NCBI GenBank assembly: GCA_029204225.1
Contig: CM055106.1
Coordinates: 44,897,313-44,961,312 of the forward strand
DNA from: Diphasiastrum complanatum
Taxonomy: Eukaryota; Streptophyta; Lycopodiopsida; Lycopodiales; Lycopodiaceae
Length of the DNA: 64,000 bases
Direction: 5' to 3'
Shown: in pieces, positions 33,428 through 44,414 of the stretch
How the letters are laid out: each line of letters opens with the position of its first letter
Position numbering within the stretch: the stretch's first letter is position 1
Made by a program: the position numbers and the translations under genes
The notes under the pieces: generated by a model
Told to the model about the DNA's origin: nothing
What the model saw: the letters and a program-made list of their open reading frames with translations, nothing else
Databases searched by the model: none

Positions 33428-33560
33428 TTTTGCTCTCTCTCTCTCTCTCTCTCGCTTGCTCAAAGGGCAAAAGAACCCTAAACCTAAATCTGTTCCACCC
33501 CTACAACTAATCTCTGATTCATATTTTAACTTGATAACCCTAAACCTAATTTTTGGTTTC
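33428..33560 (-). promoter_or_regulatory. 5' UTR/promoter of the 7TM gene: GA tract and two telo-box motifs
   Basis: On the minus strand, upstream of the ATG, a GA-rich tract (33432-33453) is followed by two copies of TTAGGTTTAGGGTT (plus-strand AACCCTAAACCTAA at 33474-33487 and 33536-33549). This contains the telo-box (AAACCCTAA type), frequent in promoters of plant housekeeping and translation-related genes. The GA tract 70-100 bp from the start codon is typical of plant 5' UTRs. No TATA box is obvious. Function inferred from motifs only. Confidence 0.6.
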
Positions 33561-34060
33561 TGCTGTTTTAATTCCGGCACCTGTCGGTCGTTTAAACCTA
33601 GGCCTGCTCAAGGACCTAGGAGGTGACGTGGACAAATCAAAACGCAGTTTGTATCGCTGACTAAAATTCTCTGTGGGCAGCGCATCCCACTTTTGCGGGT
33701 CTGCGCCTCCGCTCACTCCCACCTGCTCCGGTTGCGGCTGCAAACCGACCAGCCATTGAGCCATGTGGCTGAGACCCACCAACCACTTTTTCCTAGAGGC
33801 TAACCAGGGAAGTTCTTCGAACAACCTACCTATTTGCCATCCCAACCACTCCCTCTCAGCGGTGCTCGGGAAAATCGGCAAACTATAAAGTTTTCTCATA
33901 AATCGGCATCATAAAATGTGTGAGGATTTTTTATACAAGCATGTATTAGGCTTAAAATATTTCAAAAAATCATAAGCTCGCACAAACATGCTGAATCGAA
34001 GCATATAGCATATCGTTTGGAAGCTAATTTTGCAAGGAAAATTCATGCACACTCAGAGCA
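33561..34060. other. Upstream flank of the 7TM gene
   Basis: A G+C-richer segment to about 33870, then A+T-rich DNA. The 117-codon minus frame at 33546-33899 has no motif I recognise and overlaps the presumed promoter; I do not call it a gene. Confidence 0.45.
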
Positions 34061-34063
34061 TGT

Positions 34064-34233
34064 AAGAGAGAAGGGAGGAGAGGTAGCGAGCAGCAGCAGC
34101 GCAGGAGCAGGAGGGAGGGAGGCTGGGGATACCAGAGCAAGCAGGAGAGAAGGGAGGAGAGGCAGCGAGCAGCAACAGTAGCGAGCAGAGGCAGGAGCGC
34201 AGCACCAGCAACGAGGGAGGCCGGGGGAGCCAG

Positions 34234-34290
<57 letters not shown>

Positions 34291-34307
34291 GGGGGGAGAG
34301 GGAGGGC

Positions 34308-34378
<71 letters not shown>

Positions 34379-34463
34379 CACACACACACACACACACACA
34401 GAGGGAGAGCGCGCAGCAGCCCAGGAGCGAGAGAGGGACAGAGAGAGAGCGAGGGAGACCAGG

Positions 34464-34540
<77 letters not shown>
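34064..34540. repeat. Complex (GA)n/(CA)n microsatellite cluster
   Basis: GA tracts at 34236-34288, 34311-34371 and 34468-34535 and a CA tract at 34378-34400 are separated by G-rich linkers. Left of them, a GAGAGAAGGGAGGAGAGG...GCGAGCAGCA unit occurs twice (34064-34105 and 34145-34185). The long serine/leucine-rich ORFs (up to 213 codons) on the minus strand come from this repeat. Confidence 0.95.
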
Positions 34541-34541
<1 letters not shown>

Positions 34542-34637
34542 TTATGGCCCAATTGACAAGTGTATTGACACATGTTGTGACGTGACAATGCATGGCAAGA
34601 TGTGGGCCATACCCTCTGCCGGACATGTGTCAGTATG

Positions 34638-34829
34638 GCTGACAAAAAATTTAGACACGTGTCGCGCAGCATGTGTTGAAACATGCTGATGTGGCGAGAT
34701 AGATGTCGTCATGCACATACTGGCCGGTGGTGTGCTGACAAAAAATTTAGACGTGTGTTGCGCAACATGTGTTGAAACATGCTGATGTGGCGAGACAGAT
34801 GTCGTGCACATACTGGCCAGTGGTGTGTA
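34638..34829. repeat. Two tandem copies of a 96-bp unit
   Basis: Copies start at 34638 and 34734 with GCTGACAAAAAATTTAGAC and contain CATGTGTTGAAACATGCTGA and TGTGGCGAGAYAGATGTCGT; they end in ACTGGCCRGTGGTGT. They differ at about ten positions. CATGTGTTGAAACATG is itself an imperfect inverted repeat. Confidence 0.9.
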
Positions 34830-35146
34830 CATCGTTTCCGTGTCAAGCGCAAATTGGTGGACTAGAATTTTTTCAAGATTGTGGGAACATATAGGCTTTT
34901 ATAAGTAAAACTCTTCAAAACACTAAGAAGTTCTATAATATGCAGGTTTTTTGAGAATACCTCAAAAGAGGGTCCCCAACACTGCACTCAGGCAATTGCT
35001 ACGGCACACACGACATGGCATTATGCCGATAAAAGCTTGGGCAATTTCCTCGGGCAAGGCATTATATTCTTAGTAGCAATACTAAGGACTTCGTTATGCA
35101 AGGGGCATTACCTTGGTTCCTTGTCCGCAGCTTTTGCTTGTGAGCG

Positions 35147-35409
35147 GCTTGGGACTTTATCCTATACATAAAATCAATCTATGGGTGGGGCCTAATGGCC
35201 TTAGCTTAGAACTTTATCTCATAAATAGAATCAATATATGGGTGAGGCCTCATGGCCTTTGCCCAAGACTTTATGCCATACATAAAGTCAATATATGGGC
35301 CCGGCCTTGTAATGGTATTGGGCTTAGGACTTAATCTTCATACATAAAATCGATATATGGGCAGAGCCTCATGACCTTGGCTAGTACATTATCCTATACA
35401 TAAAATCAA
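35147..35409. repeat. Minisatellite, about 4.5 copies of a 57-61-bp unit
   Basis: Units start at 35147, 35204, 35261, 35322 and 35380 (partial). The consensus is roughly GCTTRGGACTTTAT, then CATACATAAAATCAATATATGG, then GGCCTCATGGCCTT. The copies are diverged. A 73-codon plus frame across it is a by-product. Confidence 0.9.
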
Positions 35410-36240
35410 ACAATATCATCCCTTTATTTTTTTAGTACTTTAATCACACTTGACCCATCGGAAGTTGAGTGCTTCTATGAATATGATGAGTTATTCAATT
35501 TTTTGTTGGGAATACAATATTTTCTCAACCTTTTGTTAGATTTCTCTAATCTAGAGCATTTTCTAAGATGAAGGTGCATGCCTATGTGCCAATGATACTA
35601 TTTCATTCCAAAAAAAAAATTCGCTTGAGGTTGTTCTTTTATATCTTAATAATTTGAGGGTTTGTGATTTTTGAAAATGTTGCCTTTGGAATCCTCTAAC
35701 AAAAAGTTTTTAAGTAATATTTTTATCTTTGTAGTAATATGTTGTGACAATTTGCTAAAGCATGAGGTGTCACTCCTAGATGAGTTTGAGCAATCAAAAG
35801 GGTTTTAGAGTAAGTGACCATTGGCCCCCCTGGCACTATATTTTTGATGCGATTATTATTTACATCTATCTATAGCACAAATTTAACAATTCATGAAAAG
35901 AAAACTTTTTGAGCTAGTATGGATGAATAATACTTTTAGGGAGCAATGTAATAAGATTTCACTAAGTGCATGTTGGGACATCACAATCAACTCCGACCCT
36001 TGACCTTTCGAGAAGAGAATTTGTCATAATCTCTCTAGTAAAGGTCTTACCTCTTGGAGACACATCATGGACTTTCATCATCACAAAAGACGTTTTTGTC
36101 AAGCAAAATAAACAAAATAGGTAGTTTCTTATGAAATAGAGACAATTAGATTAGATCATGTTGAAGCATTGTTTTTCCACAATGTGAAACAAGTAAACTT
36201 CTTAAATTAGTTTAGAAACATTGACATGAAAATTTTGCTA
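35410..36240. other. A+T-rich intergenic DNA
   Basis: No gene, element end or repeat recognised. Confidence 0.5.
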
Positions 36241-36242
36241 AG

Positions 36243-36390
36243 TACAATTTTCCTTGGTAATTGATCAACATTTGCTGTGCCATCTTTGAGAGGTGCTTGA
36301 GGTGCCCGAGCGGGGATTTTGCTGTATGTACAATTTTTCTTAGTAATTGATTAACATTTGTTATACCATCTTTGAGAGGTGCTTGAGCTA
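36243..36390. repeat. Tandem duplication, offset 86 bp
   Basis: TACAATTTTTCYTRGTAATTG...CATCTTTGAGAGGTGCTTGAG occurs at 36243-36301 and again at 36329-36388. The copies differ at a handful of positions. Part of an unassigned region. Confidence 0.85.
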
Positions 36391-37951
36391 TGGTGATTGT
36401 GTCGCTGCCTTTGCGGTCTTGCTTTGCCTTTCTGGAATGCAATGGATAGGAGGTTGGAATTACGGGTTCAACCACCCTCTGTCAGCGATGGAAAGATGCT
36501 TGAATGCTGGCTGCAGAGGTGTGATTGATCTGCCAATGTATTCGGTCTCTTCAGGTGCGATCCATTGCCTTCAAAAAGGTGATTTTGCAGTGAGTGTTAC
36601 CCTCCTATCTTTTGGTCTACACTGTATGTGTCATGCTATGCTCAGAAATCAGCACAGCTAGCCAAACAATGAATCCACCGACAAGAAAGAAGATTATCAA
36701 CGATGGCATATGGTGGCTGCAATCGCTACAGCAGCAGCTGGTAGACCATTCTCAGTATTCCACAGAGGGCCGCAGACTATCAGTAGTCCACAGTTCCACA
36801 GACAGCAGATCAGTGAGATCAATTCTCTCGTAGACAGTGATGAAGAGCGTTGTTTTCTACAGCTGGGTCCATCGATGGAAGTAGTAGGCAAGTGTAGCTA
36901 GCTATGTATTGGCTCTTTTGATACAAAGGTATTCCTTCACCATCTGAAAGTGCGATTGAATGTTGCAACCATGTGATTGAACGTGGCTTCTGAAATCAAC
37001 GAATATTTGCCATAGAAGTGCTTCTTCAATCAACGATCTACTAGAAACATTTGTAAACATTTTTCAACCAGCAGTGCGACTGCATGCTGCAGAAACCAGC
37101 GCTTGACGTCTATAGCAATGCAAGTGAAGGCTCCTCATAAAAATAGTGATTGTCTTCCACCGTGATAATTCAACGCTGCTGGTAGTAAAAGTGCGATGTG
37201 AGTAACTGACTGCAGAAGAATGCTAAAAATTAGCAACAGAAATGCCCTCGATCTCTGCCTCAAAGGTAAGGTTGATTCGCCATAGAGGTGCGCTCAGACT
37301 AGATGGAAAACAGTAGAGGTATTTTGTCTTAGAAGTGCGATCTAGCAATAGACTGGTGGCCGAAAACTGTCATCATTAGGAAGCCTTCGAGAGTCCCTGT
37401 ATGGGCAGGTGTATTCACTCCAATGGCTCACAACTAAGGCATCAGGGACATCTAACTTGAGAATGGAAACTATCTCAAAGGTTTCTTAAAACAAGTGACT
37501 CAACATTGGAGTATAGGACTTGATGATTGATATCTCTCTTCATTCCCCAAAGAACTCACTTAGAAGCATGATAGTTGTCATATTGCTAAAAAAAACTCAT
37601 GCTTGAAATAATTGCTCTCAACAACTTCATCCTAGCTTAGAGATGAGTTCATGCAACTTAATACAAGATCATGGCAACACTTTGGCACAACAAGAAGCAA
37701 AAAATCCTCACGAAATCTCTAGAGTCAAAGATATATACTCTCTACTATTAAGATCTTCAACCAATGATACTACTTCTCAATCATAATGACTAAGATGGAA
37801 TGATGATGGACTCTTTCACTCTATATGATTCTTTGATTCATAAAGCTCACTCAAAACTCCAAATGTTCTCACAATAAGCAATCATAAACAAAGGGTCTCA
37901 ACCTCCGATGAGAGATAGTAAGCATACATCAAAAGAGAGTAAGCATTATCA
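36391..37951. other. Unassigned region, probably ending in a Copia LTR
   Basis: No gene recognised. The right end is bounded by a primer site at 37952, so some part of it must be a plus-strand 5' LTR ending TTATCA at 37951. A possible matching start is TGATAATTC at 37163 (giving 789 bp with TGATAA/TTATCA ends); the second LTR needed to prove this was not found. GATATATACTC at 37727-37737 is a candidate TATA region. Confidence 0.45.
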
Positions 37952-37964
37952 TGGTATCAGAGCC
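37952..37964 (+). other. Primer binding site (initiator tRNA-Met type)
   Basis: TGGTATCAGAGCC, a full match to the usual Copia primer site, 733 bp before the gag start at 38697. It marks the inner edge of the plus-strand 5' LTR. Confidence 0.9.
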
Positions 37965-38696
37965 AAACCAAGCTTTGAATGCTATAATCATCTGATGTAT
38001 GAAAAGTATTGATTCTATTCATGCTAGGAAGCAGTTGTCCACATTTTGCTATCAATTCTTGATGTGTTTGTGGGATCAAAATTGAATGTGATCAGACCAG
38101 ATTAGATACTATACGGAATTCAAGCTTTTCACACGTGTGAAAACCAGCCCACTTCAATTCCCTTGTTCTCCTTGTTGTTTGATCCAAAGATAGTGACAGT
38201 ATAGCTTAATGTTGAAAGTAGAAGTGTCTAGTTTCCATTGGAATTTGTTTCAAATCATTCTGATGTGCCTATCAAGAGTTATACGCTCTTAAAGAGGGAG
38301 AGTACCAAAACCCAAGTGGACACCTTGTGATTTGACCAAAATTGTTTGTTTGATTCAAAAGTCATGTTTTTTGTATACCAATCTGCCAAACTCGAGATCT
38401 AGGCAAAGCTTTGTTTGATTAACATATTGTTTCATACAAAAAGTTTGTATTTGGTCAATAGTGTTTTCTTTGAGCATTCCACACGTGCCAAAGAAAAACC
38501 AAAATTTGCCTATACTCCATCTTATTTGAGAGGTTGATCTAGTTTGTATTACATTGGAAGAATACTTGAGATCCATCTCAAATTCTGTTGCAAGATTTTA
38601 CATAGGAATTTGGTAGTGCACCCTCCTTGTGAGTCCTATAGTAAAAAAGAAAGAACCAATCTTTTTTTGTTCTTTACTAAAAATTTTCACATTCTA

Positions 38697-40330
38697 ATGG
38701 CATCTATGGGAGGATATTTCTTAGAAGCTAGTGAAAGACTAAAAACCTCCAATTATTCAATTTGGAAGGTTAGAATGGAGTTTATTCTTATACTCCAAGA
38801 TGTAATGGACATTGTTCTAGGAACGGAGGAGGAACCTCAAGTACAAGCCGATGTACCAAAATATAAAAAGAGAACTAGGATGGCTCTTCATTTTATAAAA
38901 ACGAATGTCTCTAATGCGATCTTAAGAGAGATTGGATCTTGCACGAAGCTTGGGATGCACTCAAGGCTATCTATGAAGCTAAGAACACTTCTAGAATTCT
39001 TACTCTTAGGAATCAATTTTTCAAAGTTTCCAAAGAAGTGAGGAGAGTGCATCTAACTATGTATTGAGGATCAAGGATCTTCATAGTGAGCTTGCTTGTG
39101 TTGGAGTCACAATCAACCAAGATGAGCTAGTACAAGTCATTCTTAATGGCTTGAAAGAAGATTATGATAACCTTTTTCAATCCTTTGCTATTAAGGAGGA
39201 GTTACCCAACTTGGAATCCTAATTTTTGAGGAACCAAGACATGAGTACAAACTTTCAAGGATGAACAAGCTCAAACATATTGAAGATGGCAAAGCTCTCT
39301 TTGTCAAGGACAAGCATAAAGGAAGGAGCAAGAATCAACACTATTAAGCCTTCAACAAAGACAAAGAAAAGGACAAAGACAAAGATGGAGAAGAGGATGA
39401 TTCATCTCAACCTTCTACCTCCAAATCCAAGAAGAAGAAGATCAAGTGCTTCTTTTGTGGCAAGAAGGGGCACTATGCCACTAATTGCTTCAAAAAGAAG
39501 AATCAACTCAAGCAAGCTAGCATCATCAATGATAAAGAAGAATACTCTATTGCCAGTGAAGGAGAAGGATCCCTTATGATATCAAGTTTCTCCTCCACAC
39601 CCTTCAAGAAGGATGGATCTTCGTATATTGATAGTGGAGCTTCATCACATATGTGTTGCTCCAAGAATTTTTTTGATTCTATTGTACCTTATGATGGTTT
39701 TAAAAAATCAATAATATACACAGCAAATGATCATGAATGTACTATTGAAGGAGTTGGGAACATCCCCTTAAAGTTTGCATCGTCTAAATTTTTGCCTCTT
39801 GCCAGTGTTCTTTACGTTCCTAATCTCACAAATAACTTGATTAGTGTTGGTAAATTGCTTGATCATGGACTTGATGTGAAATTCAATTTCAATACTATCA
39901 GCAAGCACAAAAAAATTGGTATGCAAGGATAAATACTCATCTACTCACTCGGGTTCTTGATGAGTGAGCATGATCATTCTCTGTACTATGAGTTTGATAG
40001 AAAATCATATTAATTTTCTTTCGCTTTATGTTGATGATATTGTATCCATAGGAAAAAGTGAGATTAAAGTTGACAAAGTTAAGCATGGACTTATTTAAGA
40101 GTTTGAAATGAAAGACCTAAGTATTCTTCATTACATCTTAGGCTTAAATATTTGGAGGAACCATAATACTAGCTCATGTGTAAGGAGAAATATGTATGTT
40201 TTATCCTTAAAAGTTTAAGATGAATGATTGTAAATCCATAGCAACATGCATAGATGTGAATTGTAAATTTGGCAAGAGATATAGTGAAGCATCCTTCAAG
40301 GACACTATTTTCTATAGAAAGAAGATATTT
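38697..40330 (+). pseudogene. Internally deleted Copia: gag, protease, then an RT scrap
   Basis: Gag starts MASMGGYFLEASERLKTSNY (38697), close to the gag start of the intact element at the left edge. Frameshifts follow, then a CCHC knuckle CFFCGKKGHYATNC (39448-39489) and a protease SYIDSGASSHM (39617-39650) with LYVPNLTNNLISVGKL. Directly after KKIGMQG (39929) the sequence jumps to the RT: FLSLYVDDIVSIGKSEI (about 40015-40065), EFEMKDLSILHYILGLN, KMNDCKSIAT. Integrase, RT palm N-terminal part and all of RNase H are gone. An internal deletion derivative of this kind cannot transpose on its own, though its primer site and presumably its packaging region remain. Confidence 0.88.
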
Positions 40331-41146
40331 ATCGTCAAGGGAGAAACAAAGTTCGATTTGAGGGGGAATCTAAAAGTAAATTCAAATGCCAACTTCGAAT
40401 TTGGTCCTCAATCTTCATCAAAAAATCATTCCAAGGGCCAAGGGCCAGAGGTTATCTCCTCAGGGTTGCTCATACATTGTCATGTGTCAATTTAAAGAGG
40501 TGCCTTGAATCAAGAGGCATAATTTTAGAAAATCAAGGAGATAATTGGAGAGGCAATGGCTCAAAGTAGAGCTAGTACTCTCTCTCTCTCTCATGATAGA
40601 CAGTTTGAAAATGATAAATACACAAATATATAGAAACACAAACATACAAAGAATATAGACAAAATCATTTGACCAGTCATACTAAGTCCCCAAATTCAAG
40701 TGACCTTTTATTGAATAATGATATGAGTTTATACAACTATTGCATGAATCGTCATTGTCTTTCTACAATTTTGATTGCTGTATAAAGATCTTTGTAGAGT
40801 GTTATGATCTCTTGTCTTTTTCATACCTGTATGAAAAAAAAAGTTGTCAATCTAAATACTCCTTCAATAAATTGATATTTCTAATGACTAACATGTTAGA
40901 TTTCTTTTCTTAAATCATATGTAAAGTGGAACTACTCTACAGTTTTACTCGCATTTGTCGAGATAATGTTAAAGGTTTTGAGACCATCTGCAGAAATACA
41001 TGTATTGTCGACATAGAATCGAATCATTTGTGAAGGGTTCCTAATAATGACTTCATCATATTTGATAGTAGAGTTTTATCCACTACATATTTTGGATCCA
41101 ATCCTACAAATCCACATGGAACTATCCAGTGGATAACAACACCTTT
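40331..41146. other. Unassigned A+T-rich DNA
   Basis: No coding signal. A short CT repeat occurs at 40580-40594. It should contain the end of the deleted Copia and the start of the next LTR, but the boundaries cannot be placed by eye. Confidence 0.4.
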
Positions 41147-41687
41147 TGTTAGGTATGTGCCATCACCAACTATAAATAGATCAGTAGATCAGTTCAATTT
41201 TCAACCAATCAAGTTGTTCATTAGGAGTAGTCATTCTTCTTCTTGTTCTCTCTCTGTTCTGCCATAGGTGACTGATCATCAATAAGCTATCAAGATTACA
41301 GTTTGTGTATGAGTGAAATTTATAGCAAAAATTAGATGCACTATTATTATAGTGCAATCAGAGTAGACAACAGATGTATTTTCATCATTCAACAATACAA
41401 GCTGCTTTGACAATTCGTCATATGACTCGTCTTGTTCTATTGTTTTTGTTATGCATGCTATTATGATTTGAGTTCTGATAATTCGCAATGAAGTAATCTT
41501 TCTCTATTGTTCATTTTTTGCACTTGTAAATGATAATAAAACTGTGTTTATGATAGTATTAAAATAGTTTTGTTATTACATTAACTATTGTTTTTGCTAT
41601 CGACTATCTGACTATCAGTATCGAATAGACATTCAAACTATCAATGTCGAATAATTATTCGACTAATATACAACTTATTTGTCAACA
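41147..41687 (+). repeat. 5' LTR (inner part) of a plus-strand Copia
   Basis: Ends GTCAACA at 41687 directly before a primer site. ACTATAAATAG at 41169-41179 is a good TATA box. TGTTAGG at 41147 is the nearest plausible TGTT start, but U3 may extend further left (for example from 40968). Repeats ATCGACTATCTGACTATC / GACATTCAAACTATCAATGTCGAATA occur near the 3' end. The partner LTR is not in the window. Confidence 0.6.
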
Positions 41688-41700
41688 TGGTATCAGAGTT
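41688..41700 (+). other. Primer binding site (initiator tRNA-Met type)
   Basis: TGGTATCAGAGTT immediately after the LTR end, a variant seen in many plant Copia elements. Confidence 0.88.
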
Positions 41701-41781
41701 GATTTTGTAGTTTTGTTAACTAGCTCAAAGCGTTTGTCGACTTTATTTCCAGATTTTCAACATTAGATTTGTCTACAATGG

Positions 41782-41980
41782 ATGCGTCAATCTTTGAATT
41801 CTATTGAAAATTTAGATGACGACAACTATCACGTATGGAAATTCAAAATGAGAGTGATCCTACTAGTGAAAGAGCTTTGGGAAGTTGTCGAAGGTGCTAA
41901 GGTTAAGCCTATTGCAAATCCAGTGGCCATAACCAAATGGAAGCAGAAGGATGGGAAGGCCTTTGTCCTTAACAAAATTT
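41782..41980 (+). pseudogene. Copia gag N-terminal fragment
   Basis: Frame MRQSLNSIENLDDDNYHVWK and LVKELWEVVEGAKVKP is the usual start of Copia gag (the LNG.NY..W motif). It is cut at 41980, codon 66, by the outer end of a minus-strand LTR. The remainder of this element is not found, so it was lost after the nested insertion. Confidence 0.85.
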
Positions 41981-42932
41981 TGCGGTCGCGAAAGCGAAGC
42001 AACCGCGATTGAATGCGTTTCGGATGGAGTTCAGATGTGGTTGCTAGACACTGCCATCTGAATCACTCCTACAGTCCTCTAGAATGTAGTCAGGCATTGA
42101 TGATCTACGTTTATAAATTGATGCAGCATTCAACAAATTCAACCAATGTGCGGAATTAAAAATGAATGGGAGATCAGACACACGAATAACAGCAGACACA
42201 TTTGCATCCAAGATCATACGTCATAAATTGACATGTGCACAATGGCTACAAGATCATCTATTGATTTTATTTGATTCTTCAAGCACTGCATGTAGATCCA
42301 TGCAATGCGTTGGCATGAGAGAAATACAATTCTCTCACGAGTGGATGTCTCGCTTACTAGCGGACTTGTGGATCTCTATGGATCCTGATCACAGAACTCA
42401 TTTCGCTCACAAGCGGACTTCTTTTTTGTATTTCGTCTTGATTGTTTACTAGCATCAGACTTTTTTCTGTATGTTTGTATGTCTGTATTAAGTACCATCC
42501 AGTAAGTATATAGTCACTCTTTGTAACCTTTTAGATTAGAGTAATTAAATCCACAACTAATCAGAGAACTACAAGAGTGGCAGATTAGCCACGACCTAGA
42601 GTGTATTTGCTGACATCATGCCATCAGATCAGACATCTATATTTCTGGGTACTTGTATGATCTTTGCTGGTACTCTTTGGAGCGTGAGGGCAAAAAAGAT
42701 TTCGTGACATTTTTTGTGTTGCGTCGTTGATTTTGTTTCCGTCGTCTGACTTTCTCGTATTGGACCGCAAAAGATTCTCGTTTGCAAATTTTTCGTGTTC
42801 ATGTCTTCCTGTTAGGTGTTAGCGAAACTTTCGTGCTTCGTGTCTCTTGACTTTCGTGTTCGCGAACATCTTCGTCAGGCAGAGGGCTGAAAGCTAGCAA
42901 AGCTTTGTAATTAGAAACGTTTTGCTTTTTCA
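41981..42932 (-). repeat. 3' LTR of a minus-strand Copia (952 bp)
   Basis: On the minus strand it starts TGAAAAAGCAAAACGTTTC at 42932, after the purine tract GAGAGGGAGC, and ends ...CGACCGCA at 41981, where plus-strand gag is interrupted. The first half matches, inverted, the LTR fragment at 59027-59545. It has internal inverted words such as GAAATACAATTCTCTCACGAG and repeated TTCGTG/CGCGAA words (42720-42880). The 5-bp flank on the gag side is AATTT. Confidence 0.82.
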
Positions 42933-44409
42933 GCTCCCTCTCAAAGCATGATAGCTTTACGATCCTGAGACTGCTCCTCTGTCTCTCAAAAAAAACCTTT
43001 GTCTAGGGCTTTGGTGAAGATGTCAACAACCATGTCTTTCATTCTGATGAAGGTAGTCTGCAACATCTTCTTTTCAATTAGATCCCTGATCAAGTGATAC
43101 TTGATCACAATATGCTTCGTTCTTGAATGGAACACAGGATCTTTCATTAGATGTATTGCAGACGTGCTGCAAAACCAGAGGCTCGTTCCTTGTTTCGCCC
43201 AATTTGTCCAAGAACTACCTTATTATCTGGTTGGCCATCTTTGCTACTGCAACGTACTCTGCTTCGCAGGATGACTGGGCTACAACGGTCTGCTTCTTGT
43301 GACCCAAAGAACTGCTGCTCCTGATGCGATGGTGCATCCTACTAAGACACTTTTATAATCGTCCTTGAGAGATGCCCAACTAGCATCACTGTAGGAAATC
43401 ATGCTGAAACCTGCATCACGACAATAACACAAGACATAATCCCTTGTTAATTGAAGATATTGCGAAATCCGTTTTGCAATCTTCCAATGTGTTGAGCCTG
43501 GATTCATGCAGAATTGGCTCATCTTGAATACTGCATAAGCAATATCAAGACGTGTGTTGTCAGCAAGGTACATCAGTGATCCTATCAGCTTCCTGTAAGG
43601 TGTGAGCTGCAACTGTTCTCTCTCTTCCTCAGTCTTCGGACAATCATTGCTTGTCAACACCGTCTCTGCGAGCATTGGAGTATTCGCTCCCTTGCAGTTC
43701 AGCATCCCAAAGTCCTCTAGGATCTTCTGGATGTATCTAGACTGGTGAAGGTATAGCTTACCTCCCTCATAGTCTCTTTTAATTTGTAAGCCTAGGTTAC
43801 ACCTGGCTTCTCCCAAATCCACTATCTCGAAATGTTTCGAGATGTCTGTCTTCACTTCAGCAATCAGCTGCTCACTCTTGCAAAGTATCAGAGTGTCATC
43901 CACGTACACATCCACAATGATGATATGCCCATCTGTAACTTTGACATACACATTACAATCAGCCAACAGAGGCTTGAATCCTAATGATTTCAGGGCTTGA
44001 TCTTTCTTCTTGTATCATTGTCGGGCTGACTGTTTTAGACCATAGATACTTCTATGCATTTTGCATGCATAGTCAGGAAGTGAATTTGAGACATATCCGG
44101 GGGGTTGATCCATATAGACCTCTTTGTCTAACTCGCCATGCAAGAAGGCTGTCTTCTCATCCACAATGTGGATCATGAGGTCATAAGCTACTGCATATGC
44201 AAAGATGTAGGGACAAATGTTTAATGATAGGAGAGACGATTCCTGATTCTTCTCCATGGACTCCATCTCTTTGTTCATGGCCTGGATCCATTTGTCTTAT
44301 TCTGGACATTCAATCGCTTCCTTGAAAGTCTGTGGTTTTCCACTGAATCTGCAGAACTCTTTTGATGTGGAAGCTGAGCTGCCTGGGACATATCTCGCTA
44401 GCGCTCTTC
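42933..44409 (-). pseudogene. Copia RT-RNase H remnant, minus strand
   Basis: Minus-strand order: linker and first RT block (QTFKEAIECPE-DKWIQAMNKEM, 44340-44270), a deletion, FLHGELDKEVYMDQPPGY (44145-44095), MHRSIYGLKQSARQ, frameshift, then a 228-codon frame (43966-43280) with VDVYVDDTLILCKSE, DLGEARCNLGLQIK, YRKLIGSLMYLADN and SASWAS-type RNase H start, then broken RNase H to the purine tract. It is the same family as 15.8-17.3 kb. It is interrupted on its 5' side by the gypsy LTR at 44415, and its integrase, gag and 5' LTR are not seen. Confidence 0.9.
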
Positions 44410-44414
44410 ACGGT

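Noticed and set aside
33546-33899. 117-codon minus ORF upstream of the 7TM gene
   Set aside because: It overlaps the promoter with telo-box motifs and no domain is visible; upstream-gene status cannot be supported.
34024-34684. Long serine/leucine-rich ORFs (up to 213 codons)
   Set aside because: They are translations of GA/CA microsatellites; the same happens at 24.3 and 29.9 kb.
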